DNA of 64,000 nucleotides from Algibacter amylolyticus (GTDB lineage Bacteria; Bacteroidota; Bacteroidia; Flavobacteriales; Flavobacteriaceae): NCBI RefSeq assembly GCF_014202225.1, contig NZ_JACHGE010000012.1, positions 1 to 64,000 of the forward strand, read 5' to 3'. Shown piece by piece: positions 29,964 to 38,318 of this stretch (position 1 is its first letter; each line of letters starts with the position of its first letter). The notes under the pieces were generated by a model. It saw only the letters and a program-made list of their open reading frames with translations, ran no database searches and was not told where the DNA came from. The position numbers and the translations under genes were made by a program.

Positions 29964-31793
29964 ATGAAAAAAATATTTTTATTATTAACAGTTTTTTCAA
30001 TGGTATTCACTTCTTGTGATCCATTAGAAGATATTAATGCAGAAGTTGATGCGCAGGCTAACCCAATTGTTGGAGATGCTGAATATACCTTAACAGGAGA
30101 TGATTACGACGAACTTGATTTACAGTATGGAAGTTTTAATTCTGAAGATGATGCTAAAGCGTTAATTCCTGAATTATTAACGGAGATGTATCCTGCATGG
30201 GGGAACAAATCATCAGTTTCAGTTGGTTATAAATTGTATGTAGGAAATGCTTTTGGCGTTAAAGATTATTATTTAGATCAAGATGATTACACTTTTAGTG
30301 GAAGTGATTTATTAGGTTTTGAAGCTGATGCTGTACCTTCAAATTATTTAGCGGATATTCTTGCAAATAGTGCTGGTTCTGCATCGGAAGGAGATTATAT
30401 AGTGGCAAAATACTCACAATATACAGGTAGTGCATACGTTGTTACACCTACAGTTTCTCTTGAAGAAAATTTAGATTATGGTGCAATAAGTGCTAGTCTA
30501 ACTACTATTTCGTCAGATAGCTGGGTAAACCATTCTGGAGCAGGTAATGAATTAGCATATAGTACGGAAAGTTTAACTATGGATGATTATCCTAGTTCTA
30601 ATGTAGGTGGTTCAATAGTGTTATCTAACAGTGGCTCAGAAGATGTTAATACAAACATTACTTCAATCATTACATCTGGAATAGTATATTCAAGTGCCTT
30701 AATGAATTTTAGTGAAGTTGGTGATGGAACCTATTTTTTCCACCTAATGGAAGAAGATGGTAGTTTTAATTATTCAGCTAGATTGGGAGCTAAAAGCGAT
30801 GGGTCTGGTAATATTTTATTCGGTATTGGTGCTAGCTCTAGTACATTAACTTATGGTACCACATCATTTAATTTAAATACAACATATTTAATCGTTACAT
30901 CTTATGATACAGCTACTGGTGTATCTAATTTATATGTTTTAACTTCAGCTCTTGATTCTAAGCCTGCAACACCAGAGGCTACAAGTACTGGGAATTCTGG
31001 AAATTCTGCACAAAGAATTGGAATCCGTCAAGGTGGTGGTGGTCCATCTGTAATTATAGATGGTATTCGTGTCGCAAACAGCTGGTCGGCTATAATGAGT
31101 AATGATGATTTAGATGATGAGGTTATTGGAGATAAAATAGATCTAGAAGCGGGTTATACATATAACGGTGAAGCTTGGGTAACACCAACTGATAGATTTT
31201 ACCTAATAAGTGATGAAGATTTTGATTCTATGGGAGAAGCGTCAGGACAACCAGGAAGATATAATAATTTTGGAAGCTCAACTCCTGCTGAAGATTACTT
31301 ACCAACATTTTTAGGTATAAAATTCCCTTATGCTTTAGAAGGCCAAGAATTAGATGTAGTATACGACTATTTCTCTAGCTCCAGTGGGGCACAAGTACGT
31401 GGAAATTTATATACTGTAATTGACGGTAAATGGGTTGGTTATGAATCTACAATTGATACGACATTACAATTTGGTCATGATGGTACAACTTGGGTTCCAG
31501 ATAATACTATTAAATATACTTTAATAAGAAATGGAGATTACGAATATATGGCGTCTCAATTAACAGAGCCAGAGTATGCAGGATTAATAGGGAACTTAGC
31601 TAGTTATGGTGATTTTGATTACAATTGGTCAGATGATCAAATACATTATGCTTTAAAATTATTTTTAGATCATTTAGATCCTGATGCCGCAGAAGGGCAA
31701 AAGTATATTTTAACATATGTTATTTATGATAATGGTGAAAGTGATTACCAAACTGGCTTTAAAAAAGAAGGTGGTGTTTGGGTACTTAATTAA
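29964..31793 (+). CDS. Large surface lipoprotein with nuclease-associated LamG-like region
   Basis: A lipoprotein signal (MKKIFLLLTVFSMVFTSC, lipid-modified Cys at 18-20) is followed by acidic residues, typical of surface-exposed Bacteroidota lipoproteins. Residues about 165-375 (SDSWVNHSG, YFFHLMEEDG, SARLGAKSDGSGNILFGIG, VIIDGIRVANSW) resemble a beta-sandwich region I associate with large extracellular nucleases of this phylum. The flanking parts are not recognised, and no catalytic residues were identified. It lies 15 bases after the TonB receptor, so it occupies the SusD-like partner position without being a recognisable SusD. A strong terminator follows. Confidence 0.75.
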   Translation: MKKIFLLLTVFSMVFTSCDPLEDINAEVDAQANPIVGDAEYTLTGDDYDELDLQYGSFNSEDDAKALIPELLTEMYPAWGNKSSVSVGYKLYVGNAFGVKDYYLDQDDYTFSGSDLLGFEADAVPSNYLADILANSAGSASEGDYIVAKYSQYTGSAYVVTPTVSLEENLDYGAISASLTTISSDSWVNHSGAGNELAYSTESLTMDDYPSSNVGGSIVLSNSGSEDVNTNITSIITSGIVYSSALMNFSEVGDGTYFFHLMEEDGSFNYSARLGAKSDGSGNILFGIGASSSTLTYGTTSFNLNTTYLIVTSYDTATGVSNLYVLTSALDSKPATPEATSTGNSGNSAQRIGIRQGGGGPSVIIDGIRVANSWSAIMSNDDLDDEVIGDKIDLEAGYTYNGEAWVTPTDRFYLISDEDFDSMGEASGQPGRYNNFGSSTPAEDYLPTFLGIKFPYALEGQELDVVYDYFSSSSGAQVRGNLYTVIDGKWVGYESTIDTTLQFGHDGTTWVPDNTIKYTLIRNGDYEYMASQLTEPEYAGLIGNLASYGDFDYNWSDDQIHYALKLFLDHLDPDAAEGQKYILTYVIYDNGESDYQTGFKKEGGVWVLN

Positions 31794-31820
31794 TCATATC
31801 TAATTAATACAATTTAAAAA

Positions 31821-31848
31821 GCCACCTCTTATAGGGGTGGCTTTTCTC
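31821..31848 (+). terminator. Strong terminator after the receptor/lipoprotein pair
   Basis: GCCACCTC and GGGGTGGC form an 8-bp stem around TTATA, followed by TTTTCTCTTT. The next ATG is only 16 bases further on, so some read-through into the endonuclease gene is possible. Confidence 0.88.
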
Positions 31849-31863
31849 TTTAAATTTAAAATT

Positions 31864-33510
31864 ATGAAAAATTTTAGCCTAGTATTACTTATTGTTACAT
31901 TAATTTTTAATTATAGTTGCTCGGGTGGAGATGATACACCGGAACCAAAACCAGAGCCAATAGCTAATGGAGTTTCTATTGCTGTAAATGATAATTTAAT
32001 TACTATAGAAAACGCACCATTTATTATTAAAGATATATTATCAAACGATACTGTATTAGATAATGCAAAAATTACATCTTTTGATGCAACTTCAGCAAAC
32101 GGAGGAACGATTACAGACAATAGAGACAACACTTACACATACACTCCAGTTGATGGGTTTTTAGGTGAAGATAATTTTAAATATACTATTTGTGATAGAG
32201 ATACTCCACCAGATTGTTCTACTGCAACAGTTACAATAACTGTAACCGACGAAGGAAATCCAGTTGCCGTAGATGACGCTGTTAATGTTGATGAAAATAC
32301 GAGTAAAATAATTAGCGATTTATTAGAAAATGATGATACTATTGATGACGCCATATTAACAACCATTGACGACTCTAACACTTTAGGTACTGTAATTTTA
32401 AATACAAACAGGACAGTAACTTATACGCCTCCAATGGATTTTAAAGGAGAAGACTCTTTTACATATACCATTTGTGATGATGATTTGCCGGATAATTCTT
32501 GTTCTACGGCAACAGTTATAATTACCGTGGCGGACGAAGGAAACCCGGTTGCCAAAGATGATGTAATTAATGTTTTAGAAAACTCTACTAAAATAATAAC
32601 TAGTTTATTAGAAAACGATGTTGTTATCGATGGTGCTGTACTCGCATCTGTTGATGATTCTACTACTTTAGGAACTGTAGTTTTAAATTCGGACGGAACA
32701 GTGAGTTATACACCTCAAGCAGGTTATACAGGAGAAGATACTTTTTCATATACTATTTGTGATAATGATACACCAGTTAATTCTTGCGATTCAGCAGAAG
32801 TAACAGTTAGTGTTATTAGCTCAATAACTTTTAACATACCTTCAGAATTGTCAGATTATTATAGTGGTGTAATTTTTTCTGATAATGAAGATTTAATGTT
32901 CAATGAAATTTCAGAACATACCCAAGCTATGCATGCTGTAATCCTAAGTTATACGCAACGTCATGATCATTTATATAATGCTGATGCAGATTTATCAAAT
33001 CAAGATAATGTAATTTTAATGTATACTGGAGAAAGTAGATATTGGCAGGAATATACTTCAGGAAACAATCCCTATGCTACTCAAACCTTTAATACAGAGC
33101 ATATTTTTCCGCAATCTAAATTAAGTTCAGATATTGCCGTTTCAGATTTACACCACTTGAGATCTGCTGATGCAACTGTTAATAGTGATAGAAGTAACTA
33201 CCCATTTATAGATGGTAGTGGAACCAATAAATTAATTGGCGGAACAGCGTGGTATCCTGGTGATGAATGGCGTGGTGATGTTGCTCGAATGGTAATGTAT
33301 TTAAACATTCGTTACGGCGAAGATTTTAATAAGGTTGGCGGTTTAGAGCTTTTTAAAGCATGGAACGTTGCAGATCCAGTATCAGAATTCGAAGAACAGC
33401 GTAACAACGTAATTTACGCTGCACAAGGTAACAGAAACCCTTTTATTGATAATCCATACATAGCCACTTTAATTTGGGGCGGTACGGCAGCAGAAAATAA
33501 ATGGGAATAA
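31864..33510 (+). CDS. Surface lipoprotein endonuclease I with three cadherin-like repeats
   Basis: A predicted cell-surface DNA/RNA nuclease. I place the start at ATG 31864 (548 aa); a GTG at 31837 lies within the terminator stem. The lipoprotein signal ends NYSC (C19) and is followed by SGGDD, a surface-export-type tail. Three tandem beta-sandwich repeats of about 95 residues follow (about 36-130, 131-225, 226-315), each with NPVAxDDxxNV or similar, GEDxFxYTICD and a TVTITV-like strand. The C-terminal endonuclease I domain (about 322-548) has the His-Me finger motif TEHIFPQS (H413), DLHHLRSAD, and the family's closing NRNPFIDNP. It lies between two TonB receptor systems. Confidence 0.9.
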   Translation: MKNFSLVLLIVTLIFNYSCSGGDDTPEPKPEPIANGVSIAVNDNLITIENAPFIIKDILSNDTVLDNAKITSFDATSANGGTITDNRDNTYTYTPVDGFLGEDNFKYTICDRDTPPDCSTATVTITVTDEGNPVAVDDAVNVDENTSKIISDLLENDDTIDDAILTTIDDSNTLGTVILNTNRTVTYTPPMDFKGEDSFTYTICDDDLPDNSCSTATVIITVADEGNPVAKDDVINVLENSTKIITSLLENDVVIDGAVLASVDDSTTLGTVVLNSDGTVSYTPQAGYTGEDTFSYTICDNDTPVNSCDSAEVTVSVISSITFNIPSELSDYYSGVIFSDNEDLMFNEISEHTQAMHAVILSYTQRHDHLYNADADLSNQDNVILMYTGESRYWQEYTSGNNPYATQTFNTEHIFPQSKLSSDIAVSDLHHLRSADATVNSDRSNYPFIDGSGTNKLIGGTAWYPGDEWRGDVARMVMYLNIRYGEDFNKVGGLELFKAWNVADPVSEFEEQRNNVIYAAQGNRNPFIDNPYIATLIWGGTAAENKWE

Positions 33511-33518
33511 AATAAATT

Positions 33519-33549
33519 AAAACCGCTTTTAATCGAAGCGGTTTTTTTT
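33519..33549 (+). terminator. Terminator after endonuclease I gene
   Basis: AAACCGCTT pairs with AAGCGGTTT around TTAATCG, followed by seven or more T. A textbook intrinsic terminator. Confidence 0.92.
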
Positions 33550-33586
33550 ATAGCCATAACCTAAAAATTGATAATCAAGATAAAAT

Positions 33587-33614
33587 TTTGAATTAAATTT
33601 TATCATTACATTTG
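33587..33614 (+). promoter_or_regulatory. Promoter for the 146-residue membrane protein
   Basis: TTTG at 33587-33590 and TACATTTG at 33607-33614 are separated by 16 bases and fit the flavobacterial -33/-7 pattern. The leader to the ATG at 33642 is about 25 bases. Confidence 0.65.
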
Positions 33615-33641
33615 TTCTTCAGAAAAAAAACAGAAATAATC

Positions 33642-34082
33642 ATGTACGACGTTGTAAAATCACTCCACTCTTATTGGGCCTATTTGGTGCTTGTTATATT
33701 AACAATAGCAGCTGTTAACGCTATAATTAAATTCTTAGGCGATAAGGAATATGAAGCAAACGATTTTAGAAAATCATTGTTTACTTTAATTGTATCTCAC
33801 ATTCAACTATTAATTGGTTTGGTGCTGTATTTTGTATCACCTAGATTGCAATTATTTAGTGAATCTGGTATGGGAGCAATCATGAAGGATTCTGTAAACA
33901 GATTATATTTAGTAGAGCATCCTTTAATAAATATTATTGCGGTTGCATTAATTACTATTGGGTATTCAAAACATAAAAAGAAACTAACCTCTAAGGCTAA
34001 ATCAAAAATGATAGCTATTTTCTATACCATTGCATTGTTATTGTTTTTATCAAGAATTCCTTGGAGCGCTTGGATTGGATAA
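33642..34082 (+). CDS. Four-helix integral membrane protein, possibly cytochrome b-like
   Basis: 146 aa from ATG 33642; the TTG 30 bases upstream overlaps the promoter and is rejected. Four hydrophobic helices are visible (about 12-30, 47-65, 95-108, 122-138). Histidines sit at or near helix ends: H9 (LHSYWAY), H53 (SHIQLLIG), H93 (VEHPLI) and H111, a layout that could hold haem. Homologues are common in Bacteroidota and are sometimes mislabelled as ribosomal protein L27, which this clearly is not. No operon partner: a terminator precedes and a hairpin follows. Function unknown. Confidence 0.75.
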   Translation: MYDVVKSLHSYWAYLVLVILTIAAVNAIIKFLGDKEYEANDFRKSLFTLIVSHIQLLIGLVLYFVSPRLQLFSESGMGAIMKDSVNRLYLVEHPLINIIAVALITIGYSKHKKKLTSKAKSKMIAIFYTIALLLFLSRIPWSAWIG

Positions 34083-34107
34083 AATCCAAAAATAATTTAT
34101 AATTCTA

Positions 34108-34141
34108 GACCTGTCCTGTTTAAAAACTTGGCAGGTTTTTT
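34108..34141. terminator. Family C-related hairpin between convergent genes
   Basis: GACCTGTCC and GGCAGGTTT arms with mismatches flank TGTTTAAAAACTT and run into TTTTT. It can terminate the plus-strand membrane protein gene. Confidence 0.6.
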
Positions 34142-35205
34142 TATTCATTCTCTTTTGCGGAGACTTCCTTAATCAAATAGATATAAACGGGAAAATGGTC
34201 GCTAAATCCATTGCTAAAACCTCCATCAGACCAACTTCTAAAAGGATAGCCTTTATACGTTCCTGTTTTATGTATAAGAAAACGTTTATTAAAGATTCCA
34301 GCTTTATAAAACCTGAAAGAACTATAGTCTTTTTCCGTTAGTGGTTTTGTAATCATAATTTGGTCAAATAAACTCCAAGAATCTCGATATGCTGTTGTGC
34401 CAAGTCCATTTTTAAAGAAATTGATATAGGGGTTATAAACGCCTTTTAATCCTACTTTACGTTTTTCATTTTTAGCCTTTAAAATAGATTTCACACTCGC
34501 GTTATTAGGGTTGTCGTTTAAATCGCCCATAATAATCACCTTAGCATACGGATTAATAACTTGAAGCGAATCTATAATGCGTTTATTCAATTTAGCGGCA
34601 GCAACTCGTTTTGGTCTGCTTTTAGCTTCTCCTCCGCGTCTAGAAGGCCAATGGTTTACAATAATATGAATGAGTTCGCCTTCTAATTTACCGCTTACCA
34701 ATAACTGATCTCTTGTGTAAATTCTCTTTTGATCTTGTTCATCATAAATTTTCAAAGTATGCGAACTTGTATGTATTGGTGTAAATATTTCTTTTTGGTA
34801 GAGCAGAGCTACGTCAATCCCTCTTATATCTGGTGAATCATAATGCACAATACCATAATTTTTTTTGAGTAACAGAGCGTCGTTAAGTAAATCTTCCAAA
34901 ACAGTTTTGTTTTCCGCTTCGCAAACACCTAAAATAGTAGGAGTATTTTGGGTAATGTCTTGACCTATTTCAGAAATTACGCGCGACATATTTCTTATTT
35001 TTTTTAAATATGCTTCTCCACGATTCGCTTTTAATTCCATCATGGGGCTATACTCATCGAATTTACTAGTGTCATTGATGGTATCAAATAAATTCTCAAG
35101 ATTGTAAAAGGCTACGGTATGTATTTTAAAGGATTTGTCTTGTCCGTAATGGTTCAACGAAGAAGTTAGTATTATTGTGATAATGTAATATTTTAAGAAT
35201 TTCAT
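34141..35205 (-). CDS. Exported endonuclease/exonuclease/phosphatase (EEP) family protein 1
   Basis: A predicted periplasmic or secreted Mg-dependent phosphodiesterase/nuclease of 354 aa. A signal peptide (about 1-21, ending HYGQ) precedes the DNase I-like fold. Motifs in order: VAFYNLENLFD (N35, E37), LGVCEAENK (catalytic Glu region), VNHWPSRRGGEAKS, GDLNDNPNN (Asp/Asn), and C-terminal GFSDHFPVYI (Asp-His). All are intact. It is paralogous to the EEP protein at 40846. It is divergent from the second TonB receptor across about 130 bases, so the two may share a control region. Substrate (DNA, RNA or phosphoesters) is undetermined. Confidence 0.9.
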   Translation of the reverse strand: MKFLKYYIITIILTSSLNHYGQDKSFKIHTVAFYNLENLFDTINDTSKFDEYSPMMELKANRGEAYLKKIRNMSRVISEIGQDITQNTPTILGVCEAENKTVLEDLLNDALLLKKNYGIVHYDSPDIRGIDVALLYQKEIFTPIHTSSHTLKIYDEQDQKRIYTRDQLLVSGKLEGELIHIIVNHWPSRRGGEAKSRPKRVAAAKLNKRIIDSLQVINPYAKVIIMGDLNDNPNNASVKSILKAKNEKRKVGLKGVYNPYINFFKNGLGTTAYRDSWSLFDQIMITKPLTEKDYSSFRFYKAGIFNKRFLIHKTGTYKGYPFRSWSDGGFSNGFSDHFPVYIYLIKEVSAKENE

Positions 35206-35334
35206 TACGTTAATGTTGTTTTTTATAGCAAATAATTTACAAAAATTATGTCAAAGTTTGTGTTTTGTAATAAATATCGTAAATTTTATGTCTTAAAAAA
35301 GTATTCTTTAGAGATAATGCATTGTAAATTATTT

Positions 35335-38136
35335 ATGAATAAAATTTTCCTCATTTTTTTATTCGGAATTTTCACCCAGTTTTTCCATGCCCAAAACACT
35401 ATAGTTAGGGGTAGTGTATTGGATGCTTTATCCTATGAGCCTATTGAAGGTGTAACCGTTGCCATTGAAACTTCAAGCATATTTCTGCTAACCGATGTTT
35501 TAGGGGTGTTCGAGTTTAAAGAAAACGTTCCGTTAGGAGAGCAGATTCTACGAATTTCCAAAACAGGATTTATTCCAAAACGCTATCCCATTGTTGTAAA
35601 TGAAGGCCAAACGGTTAACATTACAGATATGATTTTAGAACGCGACGCATCACAAACAGCAGATTTGTTTACCATAACATTATCGGACGATGAATTGAAT
35701 GATGATGTTAGTGGCGCCGATAATATTTCAGGGCTGTTAGCATCGTCATTAGATATTTTTCAAAGAACCGCAGCTTTCGAGTTTAGTTCGTCTTTTTTTC
35801 GTGTACGAGGTTTAGATTCTAAAAACGGATCTATTTTAATTAACGGTATCGAAATGAACAAAATCTATAATGGCAGGCCGCAGTGGAGTAATTGGGGTGG
35901 GTTAAACGATGTATTACGGAATCAAGAATTAACATGGGGTTTAACACCTTCAAATTATAATTTTGGTGGTGTTTTAGGTACTACAAATATAAATGTAAGA
36001 GCTTCAAAAGCTAGAGCAGGAAGTCGGTTAACCTATTCGTCATCAAACAGAAGTTATACAAATCGATTAATGGCAACTCATGCTTCGGGATTATTAAAAA
36101 ATAACTGGGCATATACCGTTTCTATTGGCAGACGATGGGGTAATGAAGGTTATCAAGATGCAACTAGCTATAGTTCAAATTCTTTTTTCACTTCCGTAGA
36201 AAAGAAACTTAACGATAACCATAGTCTTAATTTAACCGCTATTTATACGCCTAACCGCCGAGGCAAGTCGTCGCCAAATACGCAAGAAGTTTTCGATTTA
36301 AAAGATATTAAATACAACGAATATTGGGGTTGGCAAAATGGTGAAAAACGAAATTCTAGAATTAAGGAAGTTAATGAACCCATTATTATGTTGAATCATT
36401 ATTGGAATTTAAATAATAAAACAACTTTAAATACTAATGTGTCTTACCAATTTGGTAAAATTGGGAATAGCCGAATTGATTATAATGGAACCGATTTAAT
36501 TGATGGTTTTCCTCAAGGTGGTGGCGCAAACCCAAGCCCAACGTATTACCAAAAATTACCTAGTTATGCCGAACGTAATTTTCCTGATAATTTAGGTATT
36601 GCTTATGGTGCTTTAAAAGCATTTCAAAATGATGGACAAATAGATTGGAATACCATGTATAAGGCTAATATTGAAAACACTCAAAATGGCGGAAATGCTA
36701 TTTATGCCCTGTATGAAGACCGTGTTGATGATACTCAGATAACTGTAAACGGTATTTTAACCAACCAAATAAATGACAATGTAATACTAAATGCAGGTAT
36801 ACATTATAAGGCTTTAAAGTCTGAAAATTTTGCTGAAGTTATTGATTTGTTGGGGGGCTCAACGTATTTAGATGTCGATGGTTTTGCAACGCAAATTGAC
36901 GAGGCACAAAACGATTTGTTAAACCCAAATAGAATTGTGGGTGTAGGCGATAAGTTTAAGTATCATTACAACCTTTTTTCGCATGAGTTTGGGGTTTATG
37001 CGCAATCTCAATTTAGTTATAATAAAGTAGATTTTTATATTTCTGGTAGTGTAAAAAACACCGAATACGAAAGAGAGGGTATTTATCAAAACGGAGGTTT
37101 TCCCGATAGTTCACTAGGTATTGGTCATGCGCTTATATTTACAGGTTTTGGGTTAAAAGGAGGTGTTACTTATAAGTTAACCGGTAAACATGTTTTCGAT
37201 TTTAATACGGGTTATATTTCCAGAGCGCCAACCGTTCAAAATACCTATTCCAATTCTAGAGAAAACCATAATACAGTTCCTAATAGTGGTAATGAAACCG
37301 TAACATCTATGGATGGGAGTTATATATTTCGATCTCCGATTGTAAAAGCTAAATTAACGGGGTATTACACTAAAATTGCTGATGCTAGCGAGATTTCTTT
37401 CTTTTTTGCCGATGGTATAGGTGGCGATAATACAGCTTTTGTTCAAGAAATTTTGCAAGGTATTGATAAGATACATCTGGGTGGAGAACTGGGAGTAGAA
37501 GCTCAAGTAACACCAACTATTAAACTAAAAGGAGCTGCGGCTGTTGGCCAGTTTACTTATGCTAATAACCCTAATTTGTTTTTATCTACAGAACCCGATG
37601 CCGAAGCGGAAGCCGCTGGTTTTATAAACGGATTTAAAGATTTTGGAAAATCAAACTTAAAAAATTATAAGTTAGCTTCAGGGCCACAAACAGCACTTTC
37701 GGTAGGTTTTGAGTATCGCGATCCGGAGTATTGGTGGTTTGGTGCAACGGTCAATTTTTTTAAGGATACTTATGTAGATGTGAGCCCATTAACCAGGTCT
37801 TCAAATTTTAATACGGATTTTGATGGCAATGTATTTAATGATTATGATGAAGATTTAGCGAGAGCACTTTTAAAACAAGAACGTTTTGATGATTATATGT
37901 CGGTGAATTTAGTAGGTGGGAAATCATGGAAAATTGGTAAGTATTACATTGGTTTTTTTGGAAGTATCAATAATTTACTAGATGAAGTTTATAAAACAGG
38001 TGGTTTTGAGCAAGGAAGAAATGCTAATTATCGCGAATTGCGAGATGATAAAGCTCTAGATACTCCAGTTTTTGGTGCAAAATATTGGTATGGCAGAGGC
38101 GCAACCTATTTTTTGAATTTGAATGTTAGACTTTAA
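35335..38136 (+). CDS. TonB-dependent outer-membrane receptor 2
   Basis: I choose ATG 35335 (933 aa) because MNKIFLIFLFGIFTQFFHAQ is a clean signal peptide, whereas the upstream ATG at 35248 adds 29 residues with no export signal. A carboxypeptidase-regulatory-like domain (about 22-110; VRGSVLDALSYEPIEGVTV) is followed by the plug (FFRVRGLDSKNGSILINGIEMN) and a barrel ending in an aromatic-rich strand (YFLNLNVRL). It shares the block PQWSNWGGLNDVL with receptor 1 (VYWSNWAGLSDVT) and other matched barrel segments, so the two are paralogues. The DUF5689 lipoprotein follows after a dispersed repeat. Cargo unknown; nuclease neighbours hint at nucleic acid. Confidence 0.92.
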   Translation: MNKIFLIFLFGIFTQFFHAQNTIVRGSVLDALSYEPIEGVTVAIETSSIFLLTDVLGVFEFKENVPLGEQILRISKTGFIPKRYPIVVNEGQTVNITDMILERDASQTADLFTITLSDDELNDDVSGADNISGLLASSLDIFQRTAAFEFSSSFFRVRGLDSKNGSILINGIEMNKIYNGRPQWSNWGGLNDVLRNQELTWGLTPSNYNFGGVLGTTNINVRASKARAGSRLTYSSSNRSYTNRLMATHASGLLKNNWAYTVSIGRRWGNEGYQDATSYSSNSFFTSVEKKLNDNHSLNLTAIYTPNRRGKSSPNTQEVFDLKDIKYNEYWGWQNGEKRNSRIKEVNEPIIMLNHYWNLNNKTTLNTNVSYQFGKIGNSRIDYNGTDLIDGFPQGGGANPSPTYYQKLPSYAERNFPDNLGIAYGALKAFQNDGQIDWNTMYKANIENTQNGGNAIYALYEDRVDDTQITVNGILTNQINDNVILNAGIHYKALKSENFAEVIDLLGGSTYLDVDGFATQIDEAQNDLLNPNRIVGVGDKFKYHYNLFSHEFGVYAQSQFSYNKVDFYISGSVKNTEYEREGIYQNGGFPDSSLGIGHALIFTGFGLKGGVTYKLTGKHVFDFNTGYISRAPTVQNTYSNSRENHNTVPNSGNETVTSMDGSYIFRSPIVKAKLTGYYTKIADASEISFFFADGIGGDNTAFVQEILQGIDKIHLGGELGVEAQVTPTIKLKGAAAVGQFTYANNPNLFLSTEPDAEAEAAGFINGFKDFGKSNLKNYKLASGPQTALSVGFEYRDPEYWWFGATVNFFKDTYVDVSPLTRSSNFNTDFDGNVFNDYDEDLARALLKQERFDDYMSVNLVGGKSWKIGKYYIGFFGSINNLLDEVYKTGGFEQGRNANYRELRDDKALDTPVFGAKYWYGRGATYFLNLNVRL

Positions 38137-38169
38137 TTTAAGCTTAATTGTAGAAGTTAGTTGTGCTGC

Positions 38170-38300
38170 GCGTTAGGGATTGAACGATTTGTTTGAAATC
38201 CTTTTTGTTTTTTCGCAAAAAGATTGAGTAGTGAAAGCCCGACTTTTTGCGATCCTGCAAGGTTTTGAGAACCTTGTAGGTATGAGTAAAAAGTAACGCC
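38170..38300 (-). repeat. Family A dispersed repeat, copy 3, with a nested family C hairpin
   Basis: Begins GCGTTAGGGATTGAACG (38170) and ends TAACGCC (38294-38300), so it has exact GCGTTA/TAACGC ends. AAAGCCCGACTTTTTGCG matches the AGCCCGAC core of the other copies. A family C hairpin (arms CCTGCAAGGTT and AACCTTGTAGG, 38254-38280) sits inside. The element lies between receptor 2 and its lipoprotein and may lower read-through between them. Confidence 0.8.
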
Positions 38301-38318
38301 CAAATAAAATAAAAAGTT

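Noticed and set aside
31837-31863. GTG start for the endonuclease I gene
   Set aside because: It lies in the terminator stem; the ATG at 31864 starts a proper lipoprotein signal peptide.
35248-35334. Earlier ATG for TonB receptor 2
   Set aside because: The extra 29 residues give no export signal, while ATG 35335 starts a clear signal peptide.
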